Shown here piece by piece: positions 56,857-64,000 of a stretch of 64,000 bases of DNA (positions within the stretch are counted from its first letter, which is position 1; each line of letters opens with the position of its first letter). A program made the position numbers and the translations under genes. Where the stretch lies: NCBI RefSeq assembly GCF_910589175.1, contig NZ_CAJURR010000001.1:1-64000 (forward strand). The letters run 5' to 3'. The notes under the pieces were generated by a model. It saw only the letters and a list, made by a program, of their open reading frames with translations. It did not search any database and was not told the DNA's origin. Origin of the DNA: an uncultured Lactobacillus sp. (GTDB lineage: Bacteria > Bacillota > Bacilli > Lactobacillales > Lactobacillaceae).

Positions 56857-58125
56857 ATGTTAAGTAATAAGATGAAAGAACTCCTTGATAAGGTGTATGA
56901 AACACCAAATACAATGGATCTAGCTATAGTAGTACAGACACCAGACTTTGAAGAAACTTTTATCAGTGATAATTTACGGCGCTCTTATCAGCCAGCACGG
57001 GCTGAGGGTCTTGTTTTTAGGCTAATTGGGACTTTCGTTCAAAGACTTGACTTAGATTATTACGAATTCATTGATGTGTTAAAGGGTGATTTAGAGAGTG
57101 ACTTATTCAATGTTCATGCTATGAGAAAGCTCAAGCGCCCTCGTCAAGAGATTTCTGATGATAAACTCAAGCAACTAGAAACACGAGTAGAAGATATCAT
57201 TGATTTAGCTGAAGAACTAGCTAGTGAAGAAGAGATTGGCGACTATGTCCTGGTCGTTAATTATACGGACCAGTTAGGGGATGTTTTTTTCCATGATACT
57301 AACGATCAAAACATGTCGACTTATCATGATATTCAAGTGATGCTCATGGAGTATGCAAATCGCAATATTCTCAATCCGTTAGCTCTAATAAAAGATTTAG
57401 AAAAAAAGCGTCCCAGTGAGGCTAAATTGCTCAATAAGGCTGCTTTTGAAGATCGAAATATTGATGGCTTTAATATAGAAGACTTTTGGCAAATATATCG
57501 GGCACCTTATCAAGGGGGGCAATTTGATTTAGAAAATCCTGAAGGCTATCGCTTTGAAAAAGAACTTATTAAATATAGTAGAAACTTGCAAAATTTAGAT
57601 TTGACGTATTTTCTTCTATTTGTGCGAACAGACCGCTATGTTTACGTATTAACGCCATCCTTTAAGACAGAAGATGATCTAGTAGAAGCCTTAGCTGGAT
57701 ATTTAACTAGTCTAGAAGTGAATATGGACTTTACGGATGAAAAGTTTAAAGAGATTAGCGATATGATGCTTGAGCGAAAGTCCTATCTTGATTTAGCTCA
57801 TGGAAAAGATTCAGCATATGCAATTGACTTACCGGTTAAACGAGAGGTGACTGATGGTCAAGAAATTCGAAAAGAGATTAATGATATTTTTAGTGAGCTA
57901 GTAACTTATCAAAATATGGATACGGTCCGTGACTTTTACATGTTTGCAAATATTAAAGATAATAATTTCACTGGTGGGATGATGAAAGACAATAATTTAA
58001 CGAGTTACTTATTAAATTTTGTCGAATTATTAGCTTATCTTACTCATATGTATCCAAATCTAGCTCCAAAGAGAATTATCGACTTAGTTGCAACTAAAGA
58101 AGACCTAAAACGTAAGCGAAAATAG
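56857..58125 (+). CDS. 422-residue protein of unknown function
   Basis: I do not recognise this protein. It is soluble, acidic and has no signal peptide or membrane helix. Paired beta-strand segments (YVLVVNYTDQLGDVFFHD at about 130, LTYFLLFVRTDRYVYVLTPSF at about 250) alternate with helical parts rich in Asp and Glu, which might be two related domains. A basic KRKRK tail ends it. No ATP, metal or nuclease motif is obvious. It has its own promoter; the second FrnE-like gene follows 67 bases later. Confidence 0.8.
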   Translation: MLSNKMKELLDKVYETPNTMDLAIVVQTPDFEETFISDNLRRSYQPARAEGLVFRLIGTFVQRLDLDYYEFIDVLKGDLESDLFNVHAMRKLKRPRQEISDDKLKQLETRVEDIIDLAEELASEEEIGDYVLVVNYTDQLGDVFFHDTNDQNMSTYHDIQVMLMEYANRNILNPLALIKDLEKKRPSEAKLLNKAAFEDRNIDGFNIEDFWQIYRAPYQGGQFDLENPEGYRFEKELIKYSRNLQNLDLTYFLLFVRTDRYVYVLTPSFKTEDDLVEALAGYLTSLEVNMDFTDEKFKEISDMMLERKSYLDLAHGKDSAYAIDLPVKREVTDGQEIRKEINDIFSELVTYQNMDTVRDFYMFANIKDNNFTGGMMKDNNLTSYLLNFVELLAYLTHMYPNLAPKRIIDLVATKEDLKRKRK

Positions 58126-58192
58126 TTGCTTTATATGAAGAAAGTTCCTATTGTAGAGGTGAGAGTGTAATAAGAGAAAGAAGAGTTGAAAA

Positions 58193-58858
58193 ATGAAAAT
58201 TTCAATTTGGGGCGATTATGCATGTCCTTACTGCTACATTGGTGAAACTAACTTACAAAAGGCAATTGAAGAATTAGGAGTTCAAGATAAGATTGAATAT
58301 GACTTGAATGCTTTTCAGATTGACTTAGATGCACCTAAGTCAACTAAGCAAACTAATGCAGTCCTTCTAGCTTATGAAAAGGCTATTCCGTTAGCTAAGG
58401 CAAACGCAGCCTATGATCATGCTAAGGCAATGGGTAAGGCAGTTGGTTTAACAATTAATGAAGCAACGGCTTATAACACAAATACGATGGATGCTCACCG
58501 GATGGTTCAATGGGCTAAGGCAACTTATCACGATTCTAAGCTAATTGAAAATCTAGCTGATGATTTATTCTATGCTTACTTTACTGAGAATAAGGAATTA
58601 GCAGACCATAAAGTATTGTTAGATGTGGCAAAGAAGAATAATCTTGATATCGAAGAAGTTAAAAAGATTTTAGATTCAAATGCATATCAAGATGTAGTTA
58701 TGCAAGAAGAAGCTGACCTAGAAAGTCGGGGAGTTCAATCTGTGCCATACTTTTTAATTAATGGTCAACAATTTGATGGAGTTCAAGATGTTGCAACCTT
58801 CAAAACTGTCATTGGAGCAGCTTTAGGGATGAAACCAGATGAATTTTTGAACTTTTAA
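58193..58858 (+). CDS. FrnE/DsbA-like thiol oxidoreductase
   Basis: 221 aa. Thioredoxin-fold protein with intact CPYC (Cys11-Cys14), helical insert and SVPYFLING cis-Pro loop. Cytoplasmic (no signal). Paralogue of the gene at 55437, which has lost the first Cys; the pair flank the lipoprotein and the 422-residue gene. Possible role in redox repair or polyketide-like isomerisation; substrate unknown. Confidence 0.85.
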   Translation: MKISIWGDYACPYCYIGETNLQKAIEELGVQDKIEYDLNAFQIDLDAPKSTKQTNAVLLAYEKAIPLAKANAAYDHAKAMGKAVGLTINEATAYNTNTMDAHRMVQWAKATYHDSKLIENLADDLFYAYFTENKELADHKVLLDVAKKNNLDIEEVKKILDSNAYQDVVMQEEADLESRGVQSVPYFLINGQQFDGVQDVATFKTVIGAALGMKPDEFLNF

Positions 58859-58871
58859 AAAGTTATTTAAT

Positions 58872-58910
58872 TAGGTCCTACACCGTTTAGAGGTGTGGGA
58901 CCTTTTTTAT
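58872..58910 (+). terminator. terminator after the second FrnE-like gene
   Basis: AGGTCCTACACC and GGTGTGGGACCT pair (12 bp, one wobble), followed by TTTTTT. Confidence 0.92.
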
Positions 58911-58946
58911 ATATTGATTTTTTGGTATTATTATTTTCCATGATAA

Positions 58947-58959
58947 AAAACGTTATTTT
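58947..58959 (+). promoter_or_regulatory. AT-box resembling half of a ComK site
   Basis: AAAA-CGTTA-TTTT matches the Bacillus ComK AT-box (AAAA, five bases, TTTT) and lies 19 bases before the ComK-like gene. A second box at the known spacings (8, 18 or 31 bases) is absent, and this pattern is frequent by chance in AT-rich DNA. Confidence 0.3.
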
Positions 58960-58978
58960 ATAGATAAAGGAGTTGAAG

Positions 58979-59833
58979 ATGCAAAAAGAATACACTGAAA
59001 TTAACGTTAAATTACCAAGTAATGAAAACTTTAAGACTTGGTCCAAAGAACTGGTTAAGGCACGCTTGACTAGTGCAGTAACTATCGAAGGCCTTATACC
59101 ATTTATTCAAGAAAATAATTTATATCAATTAAATGAAAATATGCTAGTGTTATACGACTTCCATGAAAATCCTATTTCAGGAAAATATGAATCAGTAATT
59201 TTAGATAAAAAAGATGGTATTATTTTATGCCGAAAAAATAGTCGACAATTGGTTAATCATTTTTTGAAACACCGTTTGATTCTAGGAGCAGTTTTGCAAA
59301 AGAGATTGCAGAAAGAGTTAGGATTTTATTATCGACATACAATTTCTTTAGGAGAAATTGCCTATTTTTCATTAAGAGCTCATTCAGAAAGACATACATG
59401 TTGGATTGGCTTACACCATATGCAGACGATGCAGCAATGTAAAAAGAAAGTAATATTTTCTTGTAAAGGAAATAATTGCATTTATAATTTTGAATTTGAT
59501 GATTATGCGCCAAATTTGCATAAACGTTTAGCAGAAGCAATTACGCATAATCATGTTTTTGGGCAAATGTTGGTTAATTATGCTAATTCACATGGCTTCC
59601 ATCTAAAGTTATGTAAATGCAGAAGAAAGAGCTTAGTAGCGGATCAAGAATATCTTTACTTAACTAAAATCCATAATGTCTTAAATTTGAAAGACCTTGC
59701 TGAAGCTGCAATTGAAGAGTTCCATCAAAATTATGGTCGGCACTGCGCTGACTTTTTTGATATTAAAGATTGGCAAATTAACGACCACAATCTGTTTTAT
59801 CGTTTATCGAGAAGAATTAAATCACTTTTATAA
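58979..59833 (+). CDS. ComK-like competence regulator
   Basis: 284 aa from ATG 58979 (AAGGAG 6 bases upstream; TTG 58973 abuts that site). The core (about residues 50-200) resembles Bacillus ComK: a strand region with LYDFHENPISGKYESV, then a basic KNSRQLVNHF stretch, then AYFSLRAHSERHTCWIGLHH which parallels the LFPTLSSTRPQCGWISHVHV part of ComK. N-terminal (about 50) and C-terminal (about 85) extensions make it longer than ComK (about 190). Several Cys and His are in the middle. Identification is from recalled ComK sequence. Confidence 0.6.
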   Translation: MQKEYTEINVKLPSNENFKTWSKELVKARLTSAVTIEGLIPFIQENNLYQLNENMLVLYDFHENPISGKYESVILDKKDGIILCRKNSRQLVNHFLKHRLILGAVLQKRLQKELGFYYRHTISLGEIAYFSLRAHSERHTCWIGLHHMQTMQQCKKKVIFSCKGNNCIYNFEFDDYAPNLHKRLAEAITHNHVFGQMLVNYANSHGFHLKLCKCRRKSLVADQEYLYLTKIHNVLNLKDLAEAAIEEFHQNYGRHCADFFDIKDWQINDHNLFYRLSRRIKSLL

Positions 59834-59834
59834 C

Positions 59835-59863
59835 ACGTCTAAATAAGGCGTGTTTTTCTTTTA
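59835..59863 (+). terminator. terminator after the ComK-like gene
   Basis: ACACGTC and GGCGTGT pair (one wobble) around TAAATAA, followed by TTTTCTTTT. Confidence 0.78.
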
Positions 59864-60003
59864 CAAGAAATGCAGTAAAGGAATAAAGAGGGTAAAAGGG
59901 AAAAGAAAGCAGAGATAAAAATAAAAATCGCTTAGCAGCACGGTTTTGTAGTAGGTAGGTCTTGGATTTTAGAAAAATTCTGTTCCTGATAATCTAATAT
60001 CTG

Positions 60004-60017
60004 CACAAGCGCTTGTG
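60004..60017. promoter_or_regulatory. 14-bp perfect palindrome upstream of the sigma factor gene
   Basis: CACAAGCGCTTGTG has no loop, so it looks like a dimeric-protein operator rather than an RNA hairpin. It ends 24 bases before the ATG. Confidence 0.5.
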
Positions 60018-60040
60018 ACTTTACTTAAAGGAATGGTCAC

Positions 60041-60523
60041 ATGATTAAAGAAGAAAATTTTATTAAAGCCTGGGAAAATAAAAGGCTAGTTTGCGGAGCA
60101 ATTAAGGCGGCTGGCGTGAGAAAAGATTATCAAGAGTATGCCGATTTGGTTCAGGATGGGGTTTTGATTTATGCGGGGATGCTTGAGAAAAGTCAGGGAC
60201 AAAATATTGATCGGCTTGCCTTTAAAAAGATTCTTTGGCATACGTTAGATGAGTTAAGAAAAGTTCAACGCCGCGAAGAAAGAAGCGAAGAGATAAATAA
60301 CGAGATTGAATTTAAGAAAGAAAAAATTGAATGGGATAACTTAATAATTTTGAAAGATAAAGTCAAGGAATTAAATGGAATTGAAAAACTAGTGTTTTTT
60401 GAACATTTGCTCGCACAAAAAGAAATTACAAATTTGGTTGAGGTGGCGGGATGTTCAAGGCGAACTTTGCAGAGAGTGAAGAAGAATTTGCTCCTTAAAT
60501 TGAAAAACGCCTTGAAGAATTAA
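60041..60523 (+). CDS. ComX/SigH-like sigma-70 family factor
   Basis: 160 aa. The N-terminal part has a region 2-like pattern (YQEYADLVQDGVLIYAGML; LAFKKILWHTLDELRKVQRRE), and the C-terminus a region 4-like helix-turn-helix (EITNLVEVAGCSRRTLQRVKKNLL, outline). Small sigma factors of this type are known as SigH/ComX in lactobacilli and streptococci, where they can switch on late competence genes. ATG with AAAGGA 8 bases upstream; 207 bases separate it from the ComK-like gene. Confidence 0.75.
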   Translation: MIKEENFIKAWENKRLVCGAIKAAGVRKDYQEYADLVQDGVLIYAGMLEKSQGQNIDRLAFKKILWHTLDELRKVQRREERSEEINNEIEFKKEKIEWDNLIILKDKVKELNGIEKLVFFEHLLAQKEITNLVEVAGCSRRTLQRVKKNLLLKLKNALKN

Positions 60524-60761
60524 ATAAAAAACGCAGCAAATTAAATAACGAGAGCCGTATTTTTGCCGGAATGAGGTTGATTTCTGGGGGGGTGCCAGTA
60601 TACTTATCAACGTGAAGGTGGTTAGACCGCTATTTAGAGCATGTTCTGATTCAATAAATGTGTTTTTTTATGCTAATTGTGAATTTTCTATGAATTTTCA
60701 TATATTTTTTGTATAATGATTTTTAGTGTTACTAAAAAGCAAAAAATAAAAGAGGAATAAA
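60524..60761 (+). other. 238-base gap with G7 tract, direct repeats and eps promoter
   Basis: Between the sigma factor gene and the eps cluster. It holds an atypical GC-richer block (about 60560-60650) with a G7 run at 60586-60592, then AT-rich DNA with two TGAATTTTC repeats and a TATAAT. I see no supported gene. Confidence 0.6.
60680..60717 (+). promoter_or_regulatory. eps promoter region with direct repeats
   Basis: TATAAT (60712-60717) is 45 bases before epsA. TGAATTTTC occurs at 60680-60688 and 60691-60699, spaced 11 bases (about one helical turn) across the -35 position, where no good -35 hexamer exists. This suggests an activator-dependent promoter. Confidence 0.5.
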
Positions 60762-61766
60762 ATGGATCATAAGAATAGTGATAATGAATTAAGACATCGC
60801 TCACATCATCACCGTCATCATCGACGTAAAAAGTTTTGGCGTATCTTTTGGATTGTATTGGGTGTCTTCCTAGCAGTAGACATCATTGCGGTTATTATCG
60901 CTTGGCACAATATCCATGTTGCCACTAACAATATGTATAATCCGATGAGTAATGAAATTAGTGATCGGAAGGTTAGCGACACACTGAAAGATAAGAAGCC
61001 AATGAGCCTGCTTTTATTGGGAACAGATACAGGTGAATTTGGACGTTCTTACAAGGGGAGAACAGATACCATTATGATGATGGTTATCAATCCTAAGACC
61101 AATAAGACAATAGTTGTCAGCTTGCCTCGAGATATGAAAGTTAACTTACCGGATTATCCAGACTATTCACCAGCTAAGATTAATGCAGCCTATACTTATG
61201 GTGGTGTAGATGAAACTGTTAAAACGATCAAGAAGTACTTCAATATTCCAACTGATGCTTATGTTATGGTAAACATGGGAGGACTTGAGAAAGCAATTGA
61301 TCAAGTTGGAGGAGTGACAGTTAAATCGCCATTAACATTTGATTATGAAGGCTATCATTTTACTAAGGGCGTAACTTATCACATGAATGGGAAGAAAGCT
61401 TTGGCATTTAGTAGAATGCGGTATGATGACCCAAGAGGAGATTATGGGCGTCAAGAGAGACAAAGACTTGTAATTATGGCATTATTAAAGAGTTCCATTT
61501 CTTACAAGACAGTCGTAAACCAAGAATTCTTGAATTCAATCTCTAAGCAAACTATGACTAACTTAAGTTTTGATAATATGGTTGCTTTGGCACAAAATTA
61601 TCGTCATGCAACTGATAATGTCACAACTGATCATGCTCAAGGGCAAGGCGATTGGGAGAATGGCGTTGCTTATGAGTCAGTTAGTCAAGCAGAATGTCAA
61701 AGAATTAGTAATAAGTTACGTGCTGCCTTAGGGCTTAAGCCGGAAACCTTAAAGACAGGAGAATAG
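60762..61766 (+). CDS. epsA: LytR-CpsA-Psr (LCP) family glycopolymer transferase, first eps gene
   Basis: 334 aa. Cytoplasmic His/Arg-rich start (many HHH/RHH), one membrane helix (about 27-48), then the extracytoplasmic LCP domain (about 95-245) with LLLGTDTGEFG, GRTDTIMMMVINP and SLPRDMKVNLP, and Arg/Asp residues for pyrophosphate binding (SRMRYDDPRGDYGRQERQR). It likely attaches the exopolymer to the wall. RBS AGAGGA. First gene of the eps operon. Confidence 0.92.
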   Translation: MDHKNSDNELRHRSHHHRHHRRKKFWRIFWIVLGVFLAVDIIAVIIAWHNIHVATNNMYNPMSNEISDRKVSDTLKDKKPMSLLLLGTDTGEFGRSYKGRTDTIMMMVINPKTNKTIVVSLPRDMKVNLPDYPDYSPAKINAAYTYGGVDETVKTIKKYFNIPTDAYVMVNMGGLEKAIDQVGGVTVKSPLTFDYEGYHFTKGVTYHMNGKKALAFSRMRYDDPRGDYGRQERQRLVIMALLKSSISYKTVVNQEFLNSISKQTMTNLSFDNMVALAQNYRHATDNVTTDHAQGQGDWENGVAYESVSQAECQRISNKLRAALGLKPETLKTGE

Positions 61767-61772
61767 GAAAAA

Positions 61773-62636
61773 GTGGAAAACAGTACAAAAACTGAAAATA
61801 CAATCGATTTACGTAGATTATGGATGCTTCTTCGAGCACATATTTGGGCAATTATCGCCTGGGCCGTTGGTTTAGGAGCAGTGGGATTTGTCTTAGCTGC
61901 TTTTGTAGTTGAGCCAAAGTATACTTCAACAACTCAGATTTTGGTTAACCAAAAAAGAAATACAACTGATGCTGGCCAAGCATTCAATGCTCAACAAGCT
62001 GATGTCCAGTTAATTAATACTTATAAGGATATTGTTACTAGTCCAGTTATTTTAAAAGATGCTTCTAAGTGGCTAAAAAATCCTACTGAAGTAGTAAAAG
62101 CAGCTAAACCAGCTAAATATCGCACTTTAGCAGATGGGACTAAAAAGTTAGTAAGCCCAGCTGAACCAGCAGTTGTTAGAAGAGCGGGACGTAGTTATAA
62201 TGTGAGCGCTAAGGAAATGCAAAAAGCAGTTTCTGTAACTACGCAACAACAATCTCAAGTTTTCACGATTAGTGCTAAGAGTAATGATCCAGAAAAAGCT
62301 CAAGCAGTCGCAAATGCAGTTGCTCAAACATTTAAGAGCAAAATCAAGAGCATTATGAATGTTAATAATGTGACAATTGTATCACCTGCTTCTCGTGGTG
62401 CTAAAACTTTCCCTAAGACTTCACTATTTACATTTGCCGGTATTATTCTTGGATTAATTATCAGTGTAGCTTTAATTGTCTTACGTGATTCATTTAATAC
62501 TACAGTTAGAGATGATGATTATTTGACTAAAGAATTAGGTTTAACTAATTTAGGTCATATATCTCACTTCCACTTGTCTAATAAATTTAGTATTAATGAC
62601 AATGATAGTAATTCTGGTAAAAAGAAACGTGTATAG
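61773..62636 (+). CDS. epsB: Wzz-type chain-length regulator / tyrosine kinase modulator
   Basis: 287 aa. Wzz domain with two membrane helices (about 25-47 and 213-235) and an extracytoplasmic loop of about 165 residues between them. In Gram-positives this membrane protein activates the separate cytoplasmic kinase encoded next. GTG start after AGGAGAATAGG. Ser/Lys-rich tail. Confidence 0.9.
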   Translation: MENSTKTENTIDLRRLWMLLRAHIWAIIAWAVGLGAVGFVLAAFVVEPKYTSTTQILVNQKRNTTDAGQAFNAQQADVQLINTYKDIVTSPVILKDASKWLKNPTEVVKAAKPAKYRTLADGTKKLVSPAEPAVVRRAGRSYNVSAKEMQKAVSVTTQQQSQVFTISAKSNDPEKAQAVANAVAQTFKSKIKSIMNVNNVTIVSPASRGAKTFPKTSLFTFAGIILGLIISVALIVLRDSFNTTVRDDDYLTKELGLTNLGHISHFHLSNKFSINDNDSNSGKKKRV

Positions 62637-62646
62637 GAGAGTATAA

Positions 62647-63414
62647 ATGGGATTGTTTAATAGACGTAAAAAACGTGGTACTGATGAAACCATGCAATAT
62701 GGTGCTAAGTTGATTACTGTAGCAAAGCCACAAAACCCAGTAAGTGAGCAATTTAGAACTGTTAAAACGAACATAGATTTTACAAGTGTTGATCACCAAA
62801 TCAATGCTCTAGCCTTTACATCAGCTAACATTAGTGAAGGAAAGTCAACTGTAACAGTTAATGTAGCAGTGACAATGGCTCAAGCTGGTAAAAAAGTATT
62901 GTTGATTGATGCCGATTTACATAGACCAACATTACATCAAACTTTTGATATTCCAAATCGAGTAGGATTGACCACGATTTTGACTTCACATTCAAATGAA
63001 GTGGATATGGCTGATATCGTAAAAGAAGATATTATTCCTAATCTTTCAGTAATGCCAGCCGGTCCGATTCCACCTAACCCAGCTCAATTATTGGGTTCTA
63101 ACAGAATGCGTGCCTTTCTAAACATGGTTAAAGAGCACTATGATTTAGTAATCTTAGATTTAGCTCCCGTTTTAGAAGTTTCAGACACTCAGATTTTAGC
63201 TGGTGAAATGGATGGTGTAGTCCTAGTTGTACGTCAAGGAATTACGCAGAAGGCTGGAGTTGAGCGGGCTATTGAAATGCTTAACTTAACTAAGACACAT
63301 GTTTTAGGGTATGTAATGAATGACGTGAAAACTGGTCCAGATGGCTATGGATACGGCTATGGGTATGGATATGGCTATGGATACAGTCAAGAAAAAGATG
63401 GAGAAGCGAAATAA
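62647..63414 (+). CDS. epsC: BY-type protein tyrosine kinase (CpsD/CapB family)
   Basis: 255 aa. Walker A in SEGKSTVTVN (about 62-70), Walker A' LLIDADLHRPT, Walker B LVILDLAP. The C-terminus has seven Gly-Tyr dipeptides (bases 63343-63384) followed by SQEKD, the tyrosine cluster that is autophosphorylated and controls polymer export. RBS GGAGAG. Confidence 0.93.
   Translation: MGLFNRRKKRGTDETMQYGAKLITVAKPQNPVSEQFRTVKTNIDFTSVDHQINALAFTSANISEGKSTVTVNVAVTMAQAGKKVLLIDADLHRPTLHQTFDIPNRVGLTTILTSHSNEVDMADIVKEDIIPNLSVMPAGPIPPNPAQLLGSNRMRAFLNMVKEHYDLVILDLAPVLEVSDTQILAGEMDGVVLVVRQGITQKAGVERAIEMLNLTKTHVLGYVMNDVKTGPDGYGYGYGYGYGYGYSQEKDGEAK
63343..63384 (+). repeat. tandem Gly-Tyr codons in the kinase tail
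   Basis: Seven tandem six-base units of the form GGN-TAY. The units use mixed third bases (GGC, GGA, GGG; TAT, TAC), so they are diverged enough to limit slippage but still repeat-like. Confidence 0.85.
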
Positions 63415-63420
63415 GAAATA

Positions 63421-64000
63421 ATGGTATTAGTTGACATTCACGCACATATATTGCCAGGAATTGATGATGGTTCACCTGATTTGGAATCATCATTAGGGTT
63501 AGCTGAAGCTGCAGTTGCGGATGGAATTACGCATGCACTAATGACTCCACACACCTTAAATGGAAAATATCTGAATCATAAAAAAGATATTATTAAGGAA
63601 ACGACTACATTTCAATCTGAATTAAAGAAGCATAATATTCCATTAACAGTCTTTCCAAGTCAAGAAGTTCGTCTAAATGGTAATTTGCCTCAAGCTCTAG
63701 ATGATGATGATATTCTATTCTGTGATGAAGATGGCAGGTATATGTTACTGGAATTTCCAAGTGAAGATGTACCAACTTATGCCAAAGATATGACTTTTAA
63801 ATTATTGGGTCGCGGAATAACTCCAATAATTGTTCATCCAGAAAGAAATTCTGGTATCTTGGCTCATCCAGAAAGATTGCAAGAATTCATTGAACAAGGA
63901 TGTTTAACACAGATAACTGCTAGCTCCTATGTAGGAGTATTCGGCAAAGAAATTGAAAAATTAGCTGATCGATTTGTAGAAGCTGGTCAAGTAGCTACTT
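63421..64000 (+). CDS. epsD: PHP-type protein tyrosine phosphatase (CpsB/CapC family), cut by window end
   Basis: Manganese-dependent phosphatase that resets the eps tyrosine kinase. Open to the last base without a stop; about 193 residues visible of the usual 250-260. Metal motifs DIHAHILPGIDDGS at the N-terminus, TPH at about 42 and VHPERN at about 138. It begins 6 bases after epsC. Confidence 0.93.
   Translation, partial: MVLVDIHAHILPGIDDGSPDLESSLGLAEAAVADGITHALMTPHTLNGKYLNHKKDIIKETTTFQSELKKHNIPLTVFPSQEVRLNGNLPQALDDDDILFCDEDGRYMLLEFPSEDVPTYAKDMTFKLLGRGITPIIVHPERNSGILAHPERLQEFIEQGCLTQITASSYVGVFGKEIEKLADRFVEAGQVAT

Noticed and set aside
59864..60000. Possible gene or array in the purine-rich gap before the sigma factor
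   Set aside because: No frame with a start and ribosome site, and no repeats; only AT- and purine-rich sequence.
60600..60680. Possible tRNA-like sequence (GTTCTGATTC resembling a T-arm)
   Set aside because: No acceptor, D-arm or matching T-stem can be formed around it.

Overview
The window is a low-GC Gram-positive chromosome segment from a member of the Lactobacillaceae. Protein sequences and gene order point to the Lactobacillus johnsonii/gasseri group; this is my reading from memory, not a database match. It is compact, mostly co-directional (+ strand) core genome. I found no insertion sequence, prophage, CRISPR array, rRNA or convincing tRNA gene.

Layout. 1-3817: the end of valS, then folC, a HAD phosphatase and a RadC-family gene. 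3955-7015: the rod-shape genes mreB-mreC-mreD, a minus-strand mini-gene (DUF4044 type) and a DUF3397-type membrane gene. 7196-20641: the division and cell wall (dcw) cluster mraZ-rsmH-ftsL-pbp(ftsI)-mraY-murD-murG-divIB-ftsA-ftsZ-sepF-ylmG-ylmH-divIVA, headed by a four-repeat MraZ-type operator. 20642-25439: T-box-controlled ileS, a divergent cold-shock-fold protein, a NUDIX hydrolase, a tail-anchored small protein and mtnN. 25541-32051: a tRNA thiolation block (cysteine desulfurase, DUF1831-type protein, mnmA), then a phosphatase, a TPR protein and recD2. 32090-35728 (minus strand): a diacylglycerol kinase-like gene, rnjA, rpoY and def. 35976-45472: typA behind a possible attenuator, ftsW/rodA, ylbG, rsmD, coaD, a PDZ-Lon protease, comEA, comEC and holA. 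45541-53921: rpsT (minus), rpsO with a structured leader, rnjB, a TPR-like protein, tuf, tig, clpX and ysxC. 53966-60523: an accessory stretch with a candidate orphan small RNA, a low-molecular-weight tyrosine phosphatase, several unrecognised genes, two FrnE/DsbA-like oxidoreductases, a ComK-like regulator and a ComX/SigH-like sigma factor. 60762-64000: the start of an exopolysaccharide cluster (LCP ligase, Wzz-type modulator, tyrosine kinase, PHP phosphatase cut by the window end).

How the parts work together. The mre, dcw and ftsW/rodA genes build and position the lateral and septal wall. The sulfur block thiolates tRNA wobble uridines. RNase J1 and J2 are both present at separate loci. 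DNA-uptake genes (comEA-comEC) and two candidate competence regulators lie in the same window, which suggests a competence circuit, although this genus is generally not known to transform naturally. The eps genes form a phosphotyrosine relay that controls polymer length.

The items most worth a second look are the adjacent ComK-like/ComX-like pair, the orphan RNA after ysxC, the terminator in the typA leader, the divergent cold-shock-fold protein and the unexplained G-tract region upstream of the eps promoter.
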